This document shows, piece by piece, positions 49,701 to 60,209 of a stretch of DNA of 64,000 nt. This DNA comes from Riptortus pedestris. Taxonomy: Eukaryota > Arthropoda > Insecta > Hemiptera > Alydidae. The position numbers and the translations under genes were made by a program. The notes below the pieces were generated by a model. The model was not told the DNA's origin and made no database searches. It saw only the letters and a list, made by a program, of their open reading frames with translations. The stretch is taken from positions 181,405,001-181,469,000 of the forward strand of contig CM032228.1 of the NCBI GenBank assembly GCA_019009955.1. The letters run 5' to 3'. Every line of letters begins with the position of its first letter. Positions within the stretch are counted from its first letter, which is position 1.

Positions 49701-50724
49701 CGGCAGAAAAAAAAATACGGACACTTCATATTTTTTATTTAAAAAGCAGATTATCTGTATTGTGTTTGTTTTTGTGGGTAATATGGTTAATTTCGAGTAA
49801 GTACAGTCTCTGCCCATAGATCTAATCCCTTCAGGACTAGCAGGGCAAGAGATAAGACTGCTTTACGTGACTCTACTCTCCTAAACTGTAAGTAAGTTTT
49901 TGCACCTTTGAGCGTCCTTAATTTTTTAACCATTCGTGTACACTCATTATTGAACGCTTTTTTCCCTTCTAGTCAAGAAAAATGGTTTTTTCGGCAGTAG
50001 GTGTAGCCTGTGTTGATGCCTTGGCAAGGGAAGGCCGGAGCGTCCGCTTAATCGGCCGGACCGCTCATCCGAACACTCGGAGTGACAAGATCTACTATCC
50101 ATGACGCACTCTGGCGTATGGAAGAGACTGGGAGCTATGAGCGGATGGCCGGCAGTGGCCTTCCGAAGGCCCATAATTCGATCATATGATCGATTTATGG
50201 GCCTCTACGTTTTGAGGGACAGGTATTAACAGCTACTAGGGTTACGTCAGACTCCAAATCGCCCGATATACTGTCGTCAGTTGGACACCATACGGCGGGA
50301 GGAAGCACGGTCTTCAAGCGAGGCACCCCGAGGCAGGGCCCCAACTCCTGGAAAGGCATCGAAGGGAAGCACGGTTATTTGCTGAACAACATTTCCATTG
50401 GACAGAGGGGCAACTGTTTTATTCACAGATGAATCTGGATTTGGCCTGTACCCCTCAGACGGTCGAGACAGGGTCTGGACACTACCAGGGGAGCATTTTG
50501 TTCTATGCACCTCTTCGCGAGTACCGGCCATTCGAAAGACTATCACTTATGGTTTAAGGAGGAATAATTTAGGGAATTTCGTCATCCTCCTCCTAGGGAT
50601 TCAAATCAGCTCCAAATTGCTCTTCGTGATGAATAGGATGCTGTGCCGGTGGAGTACATCAAAAATTTAATTTCTTCGATGCTTGACAGAATAGAGCCCT
50701 TCGCCGTACAAGAGGGGGTATATG
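49701..50724 (+). pseudogene. Tc1/mariner-type transposase relic
   Basis: The left end has a terminal-repeat-like ggcagaaaaaaaaatacgga. From about 49982 fragments in shifting frames match the order of a Tc1-like transposase: a helix-turn-helix scrap (ALAREGRSVRLIGRTAH), a linker (RLFAEQHFHWTEGQ at about 50370-50410), the DDE region containing an Asp (VLFTDESGFGLYPSDGRDRV, 50420-50480), MV*GGII in another frame at about 50550, and a C-terminal piece (YIKNLISSMLDRIEPF, about 50660-50705). The stretch with the last catalytic acidic residue is deleted. Many stops and frameshifts make it non-functional. Confidence 0.7.
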
Positions 50725-51260
50725 TTTTCTCTATATATTAACCGAGATATTTCCACATCTTAGTTCTTGGCTATCAGTAAACTCCTACTCATGTCATATT
50801 AACAATAAGCAGTTACATCATAAACCAATTCATTCCAAGGTGAAATACCAAATATGATTTTTACCATTAAGAAATACCATTAAGATTTTTCGTTCTTTAC
50901 TGGAAAATTTGTATTTGATCTATGACATAATCGATATTTAGCCATTTCGGTCAACACCGAAATTGGCTGAATCGGACCTGGAATAGAGCTGGTTTTAAGA
51001 GGGGGAATTAGGAAATTCAAAATAGCCCCATTATTATGAGTCGTATCATAGCAAGTTATAAAACCAATTTAGTTAAACTTTTGATTTTCTATAATTGTTA
51101 TTCTATGCATTTTTTGGTAACTCAAGTATTAAGCAAGCCTTACTACCCATCGGTTTTTTATAAATACTAAAAAACACCTAGTGAGATGAGGTCACACGTG
51201 TGTTATGCCAACACTTGAAAAATCTGCTTAGTTTACGCAGACCCAGCGTGACCAATTTTT
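50725..51260 (-). mobile_element. Decayed HINE-like copy
   Basis: Contains tatattaaccgagatattt, aataagcagttacatcataa, a gaccgaattg-type interior and a diverged 5' terminus at about 51220-51258 (aaatctgcttagtttacgca, gacccagcgtgacc). Confidence 0.5.
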
Positions 51261-51798
51261 TGGTCCTAAAATGTTATTTAGATTTATGAATTCACAAATT
51301 TTGGCTTTCAAATCCCAGTTTCTAAATATAATTTAATTATTTTCCATGAGAACCCTTCATTAGACTTGAAAAATCGTTTGTTTATGGATTAAGAAAATGA
51401 ATTTAGTCAATATACCTTATTTTTGACTTTACTGTCACTCACTAGCAGGGGTGGGGCGTTTACTACGAAGGCAAAACACACATTTGTCAGTTCACCCTTG
51501 AATCCGCTTTGTTCTGCAAGCTCCACGTTCCTTTTATTCTTTCATTTTCCTTTAACCGGAGAACTTCGCCAACCCTTGTTCCTCTGTATTGACTTCTATA
51601 ACCACTATAGTGGTTTTAATTTTTGATTGATCGCAACCAAATTTTATATTTAAAAGTGTCATATAAAACTGAAGATCGAATTCAATAATGTCAGAAATCC
51701 AATACATTAATGAAACAAATTAAATCATATTAATTTCATAATATAAATCATAATATTAAATAAGTAAATTTATTTAAAGACAATTTAAATCTTCAAAA
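51261..51798. other. AT-rich DNA, possible HINE-derived segment
   Basis: Positions about 51433-51490 (gcaggggtggggcgtttac, gaaggcaaaacac) resemble interiors of older HINEs. No gene was recognised. Confidence 0.35.
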
Positions 51799-52275
51799 GT
51801 CCGTCACGCAGGGGCGTAAACTAAGCAGATTTCCCACGTGAAGTTATACAGTAGATAAATCTGCCCAATAACAACTGTTGTAGTAGGGTATCTCTAAACC
51901 TATTCAAGAGAGACGAGAAGTTATGGAAACGGCCGCCAGAGCTCTCGGCGGAACGTCCCGAACATAGCCGACCCCTGCCGATCATACACAGAATACAAAT
52001 GCAAATATCTCGGTTAATATTCCAGATAGAGAATAAATGTATAGAACAATATTTATAGTAAATTTAATTTTCAATAAGATTGGTCAATACGATTTTTCGA
52101 TCTGACGCATAATAAGGGAGATATTTTAAATTTTCAAAAATCCCCCCTCAAAACCCCCCTCCTACTGGTCCGATTTCAGCCATTAACGAACTTGATCTTT
52201 CTTTTTACATAAAACAATTAAATTTCGAGTTTGGTAACGATCAAACAAAAATTGCGACCGCTAGAGCGTTAACAG

Positions 52276-52323
<48 letters not shown>

Positions 52324-52445
52324 GAACGGACCTCATTTTCGTCATCTCCTGGGTAGGATCGATGGACATTTGAAGAAAATTTTCGAAACTCGCGTCATGA
52401 GTACGACCTCAATAGCTGATTTCCCTTGAGGGAAATCTGCTAAAA
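51799..52445 (+). mobile_element. HINE-like element, complete
   Basis: About 647 bp: 5' gtccgtcacgcaggggcgta (4-bp deletion in the terminal hairpin), sub-terminal AGCAGATTTCCC, C-run block about 52142-52166, (TA)n 52280-52318, the 3' block and palindrome (gatttcccttgagggaaatc, one mismatch), ending TGCTAAAA. Confidence 0.85.
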
Positions 52446-52891
52446 GAAGAAGAAAGCAAATGTCCAAATCATATTATGTTGTATACCCCTTTCTCTAAAT
52501 TAGATATTAACAGTTAAGCGTATTTTTGCGTTTTCCGACATAAGTAAATCCGTAAGACGACAAATTCGATTAAGGGTCTTTGGTCGATTGAAGACAATTT
52601 TCTAAGATCACACACGAGTACAATCTACTCGAACACGCTAAGAACAGCATATGAACGAATTTTGTTGGTTTACATTCGAACAATAAACAGTTGAAAAAGG
52701 AAATCCAATAACGCTGATAACAGTATTTCTCCTTGTTTCTAAAACCCAGTAATTAGTAATAAAGATACCGCGTTTTTTATAGACCATCAATTCAGAACCC
52801 CTTACCTCAACTCTCTAACTCTTTCTAAAATAAGTAGTAAAATGAATTAGCTGAATAATAGGTAAAAGTTGTAATCCAAAAAATAAAAAAA
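52446..52891. other. Unassigned AT-rich spacer
   Basis: About 450 bp between two HINEs. No gene or repeat was recognised. Confidence 0.4.
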
Positions 52892-52991
52892 GTTTTTCAT
52901 ATTAGTAATTAAAAATGTTTTTCATATTAGTAATTAATAAAGTTTTTCATATTAGTAATTAAAAAAGTTTTTCACATTAGTAATTAAAAAA
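52892..52991 (+). repeat. Four 25-bp tandem repeats in register with a HINE 5' end
   Basis: Units start at 52892, 52917, 52942 and 52967, each gtttttcatattagtaatta plus an A-rich end. The HINE 5' terminus (gttcgtcacg) starts at 52992, exactly one period after the last unit. Confidence 0.85.
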
Positions 52992-53426
52992 GTTCGTCAC
53001 GCAGGGGCTGCGTAAACTAAGCAGATTTCCCACGTGAAGTTATACAAAGAGAAATCTCCATACGAGATCCGAACAGTTACGGGAAATGGCCGAACTAGCT
53101 TTTGGCGGGAAATTCAGTCATCCGTTATCGGCTCACAATTAATAAAAATGTAAATATCTCGGTTAGTATTCAAGATAGAGAATAAACGTATAGAACAATA
53201 TTTATAGTAAATTAAATTTACAATAAGATTGGTTCAATAAAGTTTTTTGATCCGTTGTATAGTGACGGAGAAATTTCAAATTTTCGAAAATCCCTCTCTC
53301 TAAACCCCCCCCCTCTGGTCCTATTTCAGCTATTAACGAACTTGATCTGTCTTTTTGCAAAAAAGGTTTAAATATCGAGTTTGGTAACGATCAAACAAAA
53401 ATTGCGACCGCTAGAGCATTAACAGA

Positions 53427-53485
<59 letters not shown>

Positions 53486-53607
53486 GAACGGACCTCATTT
53501 TCTTCATCTCCTGGGTAGGATCGATGGACACTTGAAGAAATTTTTCGAAAATCGCGTCATGAGTACGACCTCAATAGCTGATTTCCCTCAAGGGAAATCT
53601 ACTAAAA
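52992..53607 (+). mobile_element. HINE-like element, complete
   Basis: 5' gttcgtcacgcaggggctgc, sub-terminal AGCAGATTTCCC, C-run block about 53291-53315, (TA)n 53430-53480, 3' block and palindrome, ending TACTAAAA. The ORF at 53484-53735 is simply the 3' block read through and is not a gene. Confidence 0.85.
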
Positions 53608-54111
53608 CAGGCCTACTGCGTACATCCAAATTCCCTCCTTCCAGTCTCATCACCATCCCCCGCAGAGGATATGAAATGCTTTTTAATAACTTATTTTCAC
53701 AAACAATTAAACTAACTATATTATGTCTACATTAAGAAGGTCATCATTACTTAATTATGCATAATCTGCACAATATGTTATGGGTAGATCTGGGAGTAAT
53801 GTTTAATCTGGTTGGTCAACGTGACTGACTATATATCCTCACTCGGTATTGAAGTTCGTGCAAGTGGAAACATAATTCATTATTTTTTTTAATTTTATGA
53901 GGATATAAAAATAAGGCATAAACACGAATGGTCGAACAGAAAACAAAAAATACAAATAACTCCGTTAATACTTGCGTTACGGAAAAATATGTACATATCA
54001 TCTATTTAGAGGATAACATTGTGGCTTATATAACAATTAACGTTGGATAGTATAATATTTATGCAATTATAATATATGATTATAATTAATATCTATGTAG
54101 TTATAATATAT
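53608..54111. other. AT-rich unassigned DNA
   Basis: No gene was recognised. It ends in a tataat-rich stretch that forms the left target flank of the solo LTR. Confidence 0.4.
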
Positions 54112-54699
54112 TGTTGCGAAAATTAAATACATGAATAATCCTTCAGAGTGAGAGTCGCGTATTTGGGAAGTGCGACGTAGATCAAAGAAGCCGACAGAGG
54201 ATCGAGGTCCTACTAGACCCGTGCAGTCCAGCGTCGAAGGGTCCAGACAATTCCCCTTTGATGTATGCCGACGACCTATAAAAAGAACCGGCCAGCCGCG
54301 AGCGAGTCAGTTTTCTTCTCAAGTGCTCATGTGTGCGTTCGGTGCTACAGTGAGACTTAGTGCAGTGCGGTAAAGTGTTTTTATAAGAAGAACAGTGTTG
54401 TGCCGTGACTGTAAGTAACAGTTTAGTGTCGTGTTTATGACAGTGCAGTGCCGTGAAGTAAAGGACAGTGCAGTTCCATTTCAGTGACCGTGAGTGAATT
54501 ATTGGACTGTGTAATCTGAAGAGCAGTGACTCTATCAGTGTATACTGTGAGTAGTAATTAAGAATAATTACCAAGTGTATTGTGCATTGTGAAATAAATT
54601 GTGCAGTGATAAAAACTGTGAAACTTGCGAGTATTTAATTTTGCAATCCAAAAGAACTCTTATTAAAAACGTTTATTACTGGTTTTGGTAATAAAACGT

Positions 54700-54703
<4 letters not shown>
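54112..54703 (+). mobile_element. Solo LTR (592 bp)
   Basis: Begins TGTTGCG and ends CGTAACA (TG...CA with near-inverted termini), flanked by atat at 54108-54111 and 54704-54707, a 4-bp TSD of the kind typical of Ty3/Gypsy elements. It contains a TATA-like ctataaaaag (about 54277), several cagtgcagtg motifs downstream and late AATAAA signals (about 54591 and 54691). No internal region is attached, so it probably arose by LTR-LTR recombination. Its right edge abuts (TA)n 54704-54751. The ORFs across it are spurious. Confidence 0.75.
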
Positions 54704-54753
<50 letters not shown>

Positions 54754-55031
54754 AATCAAATAACAAGCTGCCCCCATTTTGAGGGTACCCGTTTGGGTCA
54801 GCCTCCTAATCAGCCCACCAGGGTATATAGGTAAAATAAAAATTGTTTTTAAATGCTTTATATATGCTGACATTTTTTTTTTGTAGGGAATTAATTTGAT
54901 TTAATTAAATTTTCCGATGGTGGGCGACTAGTTTTAGAGGACAGCTTATGTAGAGCTTTATTTTATTTTGTACAAGTGATGGTTAATCATTCTGATACTT
55001 TAAAACTGATGTCGACATTTGGCAAATTTCT

Positions 55032-55417
55032 TCAGTTTTCAGTCCATATTCTTGGAGTAAGTCGGCCGTTTTTTTTTGGGATTACTCCTCTTGCCCCAAA
55101 CAGCAATCCGTCGACGCTCCAATTTTCAACTTGGTATTTTTCTTTTAGATACCTACAGCAAGGTTCGTAAATCTTTTTTTTCTCTAAATCAACCTGAATT
55201 GCTTGAGAACTTCCTGTTTCAAACCTTACTGTAGGATCTAGTATATGTCCTGATTTGCCCTTCTTATTAATTATAATGATGTCGGCACGTCTCTGAGAGC
55301 CATCTTCTGACAAGCAACTAACTTCTTGAAATATTTCCCAATCTGGGTGATATTTTTTTATGAGTGTTGCTATTTCAGAGCGGACTTCGTGATGACGTGA
55401 ATTGCGCAACAGCTCTC
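55032..55417 (-). pseudogene. R2-like ORF, restriction-like endonuclease domain
   Basis: Beyond the inserted LINE the frame continues NSRHHEVRSEIATLIKKY, then QRRADIIIINKKGKSGHILD and PTVRFETGSS, with YEPCCRYLKEKYQVENWSVD and LLFGARGVIPKK before the stop at 55032. This is the RLE that nicks the chromosomal target in R2-type retrotransposition; the acidic active-site residues (RAD...D) are kept. Before interruption it was joined to the zinc-knuckle segment at 56306. Confidence 0.8.
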
Positions 55418-56292
55418 AATTTTTTTTCAATTTATTTATTAATGGACACCACATCGAAGGTGATTTGCCCTTTCAAAAGTAATAACAGGTAACAATAACA
55501 AAAAAACATACCTTAACAGCAAGTAACAATAATAAATACCTTAACAACAAATAATAACAAAAAATACCTTAACAGCAAGTAACAATAATAAATACCTTAG
55601 AAACAAGTAATAATAACAAATTCCTTAGCAAAAAGTAATAATAACAAATACATTAACAACAAGGGACAATAATAAATACCTAAACAACAAGTAATAATAA
55701 CATATACCTTAACAACAAGCAACAATAACAAATACCTTAGCAACAAACAAGTAATAGTAACACATAACTTAGCAATAATACTAAAAAAAAAAAAATTACA
55801 TATACAGTTGGTGGATGATTAATGCATGTTAAATGTTATCATATATTTCAACTTTGTGTAAGTATGAGAATATATTGTTAATGTGTGGGCTGCCTTCCGT
55901 CAATAGTTCTTGTAAGTCGTAGGGGAAGTCCTGGTGTTGTCGTTTTCGGCATTCTGTCAGTATATGTCTTATCGTCAAGGGAGTGTTACAAGTTGAGCAA
56001 GTAGGTCTGTCAGTCTTTGTCATTAAGTATGAGTGTGTTAATTTAGTGTGGCCGATTCTAAGTCTTGAGAGAACTACTTCTTCTCTCCTAGAGTTTCTGA
56101 AACTTGATGGCCACATGCAAATAGTGTTCTTTATAGCTGGAAGTTTGTTGTCAGTACTTGTGTTAGTGCAGTCGGTTTGCCATGTATCTAAGATGAGGTG
56201 TTTTGTTTGTCTTGAAATATCTTCATGTAGTACATCTATTTGTTCATAATCAAGTTTTCCAGCTGCTTTTTTGGCCTCAGACTCGGCAGTCT
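55418..56292 (-). mobile_element. 5'-truncated RNase H-bearing LINE inserted in the R2-like ORF
   Basis: Flanked by an exact 13-bp duplication cgcaacagctctc (55405-55417 and 56293-56305), with its 3' tail (T-run on the plus strand at 55420-55427) at the left, as expected for target-primed reverse transcription on the minus strand. The coding part reads from the end of an RNase H domain (ESEAKKAAGKLDYEQI) into the tail SRLRIGHTKLTHSYLM and CSTCNTPLTIRHILTECRK, stop at about 55829. The 3' UTR contains an AT-rich minisatellite (about 55485-55790). It belongs to one of the RNase H-carrying LINE groups (I/R1/LOA-like); the clade is not fixed from so short a piece. Confidence 0.85.
55485..55790. 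repeat. AT-rich minisatellite in a LINE 3' UTR
   Basis: Degenerate repeats of the form aacaagtaataataacaaat followed by accttaac, about eight to nine imperfect units. It lies between the stop codon and 3' end of the inserted LINE. Confidence 0.65.
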
Positions 56293-56305
56293 CGCAACAG
56301 CTCTC

Positions 56306-57177
56306 CCCACTGGCAAGAACCTAGGACATGAGGGAGGGTTTCATACTCACTGCCATGTCTGCAGCGGGTTGTTCCTAGATTCCTACCAGGGATTGAGCGT
56401 ACTGGCACTAAATTTACGTTCATCTTTACACCTGTTGTCCACTAAGAACAGGATAGGCCCTTTTTTGTTAAATATCCAGGAATTACTTTGCTTCCATTCG
56501 CTGAATGTTTCAACTCCTTTTCCTTTTGCAGGGAGAGACGACCATTCGATGAATGACTTGATGCGCAAATTTTTCCTTAACTGTCGCACATTATAATTTT
56601 CTTTCACTGTTGTCAGATTCAAATTTTCGAGGCATGTCCTTATTTCTTTGTTAAAATCTCTTGTTTCTTGAATATACCTATTGCCGTCATTCTGAAGCGT
56701 GATGCACATATTTATGTGTTGCAAGAATGCTTCCCATTGTGCTTTGAATAGCCCCAAACCTCTAACATTTCTTGCAGAGTACAACATGCTGTCCGGAGTA
56801 TCTGAAGGTAAACCTAATATCTCTTTGACACAGCTTCGGACAATTTTGTAGATTTTTTGCAAGAAAGTGGGCTTGAGATCCTTGAGTGGAGCACATTGCA
56901 ACGGGTACGTGAGAATTGGCCAGATATACTGATTTAATATGTTTAGTTTTTGATCCGGCTTCAGTAAAGAACTGCTAGATAGTTTATTTAGCTTGTCGAC
57001 GAGAGAGTCAATAATTTCTTCAGTATCGAGACGGATCTCTTCCTGAAAATTCACTCCAAGATATTTTATTTTCTCGTCTGGTAGCAAACTATTAATTTTC
57101 ATTCCGTCAATAGTCTCTATATCTTTTTTTGTTAATTTGCCTTTTGTTATAACAACTGCTTTGCTTTTTTTTTTCAT
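56306..57177 (-). pseudogene. R2-like ORF, RT thumb to zinc knuckle
   Basis: Continues the protein in a shifted frame: KIKYLGVNFQEEIRLDTEEI, SSSLLKPDQKLNILNQYIWP, RNVRGLGLFKAQWEAFLQHI and further to a stop at 56383. A second frame change at about 56385-56396 recovers NLGTTRCRHGSEYETLPHVL and GSC, the CCHC-type zinc knuckle before the endonuclease. The expected second Cys of the knuckle is Gly. The coding then meets the LINE insertion at the 13-bp TSD 56293-56305. Confidence 0.75.
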
Positions 57178-58792
57178 TGACTGTTAGTCCAATTTTCAGC
57201 AGCGCATCTATGGTTTGTCCTACAAGGTGTTTTGCAGACTGAAGGTCTTTTGCAATTATAGCTATATCGTCTGCAAATCCACAGCAGGTTAAATTAGGCA
57301 AATCATTCACGAGATTGTATCCATATTCGGTTGCTATTTCGTTTTCAGCCAACTCTTGTAAAACAAAATCTATTCCTAGATTGAATAGCAAAGGTGATAA
57401 TGGCGCCCCTTGAGCCACTCCTTTCATTACTTGAATTAAATCACTCTTGTTTCCTTTTGGCCCTGATATATAGATTTTGTTTTCCGTAAGCAGAGTGCCG
57501 ATCAATTTCCTAATGTTCATTGGAATTGGAAACGTTTCTAAGGTTTTCTTTATATGTTTGTGTCCAATACTGTCGAAAGCTTTCGTAACATCTAGATAAA
57601 CAATGCAGCAGTCTTCTTTCTTCATTTTAGCTCGTTGAATGCAGGCATTGATTATTGATGAGTTTATAAAAGCTCCTGGACGTGCAACAAACCCTCTTTG
57701 ATGAGAAGATAGTTCAACATATTGCTTTGTTTTCTTGTCAATTGCTCGTTCAATAATTCTTCTTAGGGTACTATAAATAGTTATGGGGCGATAATTTGAA
57801 ACAACATTTTTGTCCCCAGACTTGTATATTAGGATAGTTCTGCCTTTTTGGAACAGCTCAGGAACTACATTCCATTTCAGCATGTAATTAGCTATGTATG
57901 TTATAGTTTTATAGCATCCAGAGTCTCTTATTGTTCTAACAAAAATACCATCAGGCCCTGGGGCAGAATCTAATGATATACCCTTAGCTGCAATTTCAAT
58001 ATCTTCGTCACTAAGAATAATATCTTCATTAGTTTCTGCATTTTGTTTATAGTTGTCAAGTTGGCAGTCATTTTCGTCTCCAATTAGTTTTTTAAAGAAA
58101 TCGTAACTTGTGTTGTCATTAATATGACACATAGGATTTTCCTTCGAGTCATGAAATATTTTTTGTACTACTTTTTTTCGTCGATAATAGTAGTAATGCT
58201 GAGCCAATTCGTATTTATAACGATTTTTGCGACGTTCTGACTCTTTTTTACTCCTTTTTATTGGATTATTTGTCCTAGAATAAGTGAAGCCGTCTAGATT
58301 CCCATTTGTATTTTTTCGAGCTTTATAATATTTCGTGGCTGGATGAATTGGAGCCTTGCTACATATTTGCTCTGAGCGAAGGAAGCCAACAAAATCCAAG
58401 ATTGTCGAGTTCAGTAGCTCGTCGTTTCTTTCGGCCAATAGAAGTTTTTGGAATTGGGTTTCCCAATTTTTTAGACTACCTTTCAGGTTAGAATCATCTG
58501 TTTCGTTTGAAATGAATACACTTTCGCAATTTGATTCTTTAACCTGGCTAAGCCTATAAGCTTCAGGGTGGGCTTTGCTTAGATGAATTCGGGTGTTTTT
58601 ATACATTCCACCACATATGCTACATTGGAAAGGTGCTGCTTCTCCGATTGTGTCTGTTCCATGACTGCGTGAAACGTGTCGTTTCAGACCTCGTTTTGTC
58701 AATACCTTCTTACATAGTTCACATTGAACGACACTACTGTTAGCATCTTCTTGATTTGATATTTGCTCTTCGTCGCTCTGTAATGTAGTCAT
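57165..58792 (-). pseudogene. R2-like ORF, N-terminal fingers and reverse transcriptase
   Basis: Starts at ATG 58792 (MTTLQSDEEQ). Finger 1: C24-x2-C27...H39-x4-H44; finger 2: C57-x2-C60...H70-x4-H75; these bind DNA target sequence in R2-type proteins. A basic, Tyr-rich linker (RRKNRYKYELAQHYYYYRRK) precedes the reverse transcriptase: SAPGPDGIFVRTI, NYRPITIYSTLRRIIERAI, VYLDVTKAFDSIGHKHI, GVAQGAPLSPLLFNLGIDF and FADDIAIIAK with the catalytic Asp pair. The frame breaks in a run of ten T (57165-57174 on the plus strand) just after the catalytic core. A homopolymer sequencing error is a real alternative to a true mutation. Confidence 0.85.
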
Positions 58793-58974
58793 AGAGAACC
58801 ACTTACCTTATTACTGAGCTTTATTGAACAAATAATTGAATCAGTAGCTAAAGAGGCATCATCTTTCTTAGCTGATGTGAAGCACTTACTTTTCCTTCCC
58901 TTCTAATTAGCGTTTTTCGTAAGAAATTCCAAGAGCAATATTTTTTCGCTTCCAACGTTTTTAAAGCCAGCTGG

Positions 58975-59027
<53 letters not shown>

Positions 59028-59028
<1 letters not shown>

Positions 59029-60154
59029 TAGCGGACCCGGCAGACGTTGTCCTGCATTATATATCAAGCGATTAGGATATTAAATTTAATAGTATTATGT
59101 TTAAAAACAAATCTACTCTTAATAACGCAAAAAAACAACATTTGTTATATGCACGTTTGCCTAAAAACAAATAGTAAATAAAATATCGCAAAAACTTGGT
59201 ACGCAAAAAGAAAAGGAAAAATGATAGAAGGAAAAAAAGACGTTTTAGTTCTATGATTATCTGGTAGAATGCGCACTACACCCTCTTAAAAACAAACAGT
59301 TGTAGACCAATAACTGAAAGAAATAAAAACCCTCAACAATAATAACGCAAATACATAAATAAAAATAAAGAAAAGAAAATAATTGCAACATTCAAATCAA
59401 ATTAAAATAAACTTGGACAATAAATAACAATTTCTGAAACTGAAAACCTCTCTCAACTGAAAACATCTTTATATAAATGACATACTTAAATTCTGAGGAC
59501 ATACATTAGATGAACATTTTTTTCGCAAAATTTCACGATAACTTCGTTTCACATGTCATAGACACCATAACTGCATTTTGTTTCTTTGGTGTCTGTTTGT
59601 TTGTTTGTTTGTTTATTTGTTTGTTTGTTTATTTGTTTGTTTGTTTGTTTGTTACCTTTTCACGCATAAACGGCTGAACCGAATTTTATGAAACTTGGTA
59701 TGTGTATTACTACTAGCCCAACTTAGACTTTAGGCTATATTAATATTCTCTAAGACAAACAGGAGTGGGGGTTATAATGGAGGCCTAAAATTAAAAATAG
59801 CGATATTTCGGTTTCTATTGCTTTTTCAGCAAAAATGCCCATTACAAAAGTTGTTTATTTTGTAATTTAGAGTAACTTTTGTTATATGCACTTTTGCCGT
59901 ATATGGAAGTATAAATGAGTTATACGCTAAAAACTTTAGCGGGAGTCAACAATTTATTAGGCATTAAAGACTCAACCGAACTAAACCAACCTCGGTATGT
60001 GAATTAGTACTAACGCCTTCCTTATAATAAGCCATACTAACATTTGGAGGCCTGAAATTAAAAATAGCGATATTTCGTTTCCTATTGCTTATTCAGCAAA
60101 TATGCCCATAAAAAAAATTGTTTATTTTGTTATTTACAGTAACTTTTGTTATAT

Positions 60155-60156
<2 letters not shown>
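59028..60156. mobile_element. Composite family B derivative between (TA)n tracts
   Basis: It starts in plus orientation with a variant head actagcggacccggcagacg (59029), but from about 59510 the sequence is family B in minus orientation: complement of the tail, a (TTTG)n run at about 59588-59655, then ttcacgcataaacggctgaa, aggagtgggggttata and internal units up to 60150. (TA)n borders both sides (58979-59027 and 60157-60206). It is an inverted or rearranged copy. Confidence 0.55.

Positions 60157-60206
<50 letters not shown>

Positions 60207-60209
<3 letters not shown>

Larger units (their letters stand above)
54752..58978 (-). mobile_element. R2-like RLE retrotransposon between (TA)n tracts
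   Basis: A minus-strand non-LTR element: 5' UTR about 58793-58978, ORF with two C2H2 fingers, reverse transcriptase, zinc knuckle and RLE, then a 3' UTR to 54752. (TA)n lies directly at both ends (54704-54751 and 58979-59027) with different sequence beyond each. The element is about 3.35 kb after removing the 875-bp insert at 55418-56292. R2-clade membership is inferred from the fingers-RT-knuckle-RLE order and from RLE text; classical R2 sits in 28S rDNA, which is not present here. Confidence 0.8.

Noticed and set aside
53484..53735. 83-codon ORF starting MNGPHFLHLLGRIDGH, with a relative at 62498
   Set aside because: It is the HINE 3' block read in one frame; the same words occur in all copies irrespective of frame integrity and there is no sign of selection on protein.
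54182..54574. 130-codon minus-strand ORF
   Set aside because: It lies antisense in the solo LTR and reflects its cagtgcagtg repeats.
57160..57180. Programmed frameshift in the R2-like ORF
   Set aside because: The shift is at a ten-base homopolymer; mutation or a sequencing error is simpler, and other frame breaks show decay.
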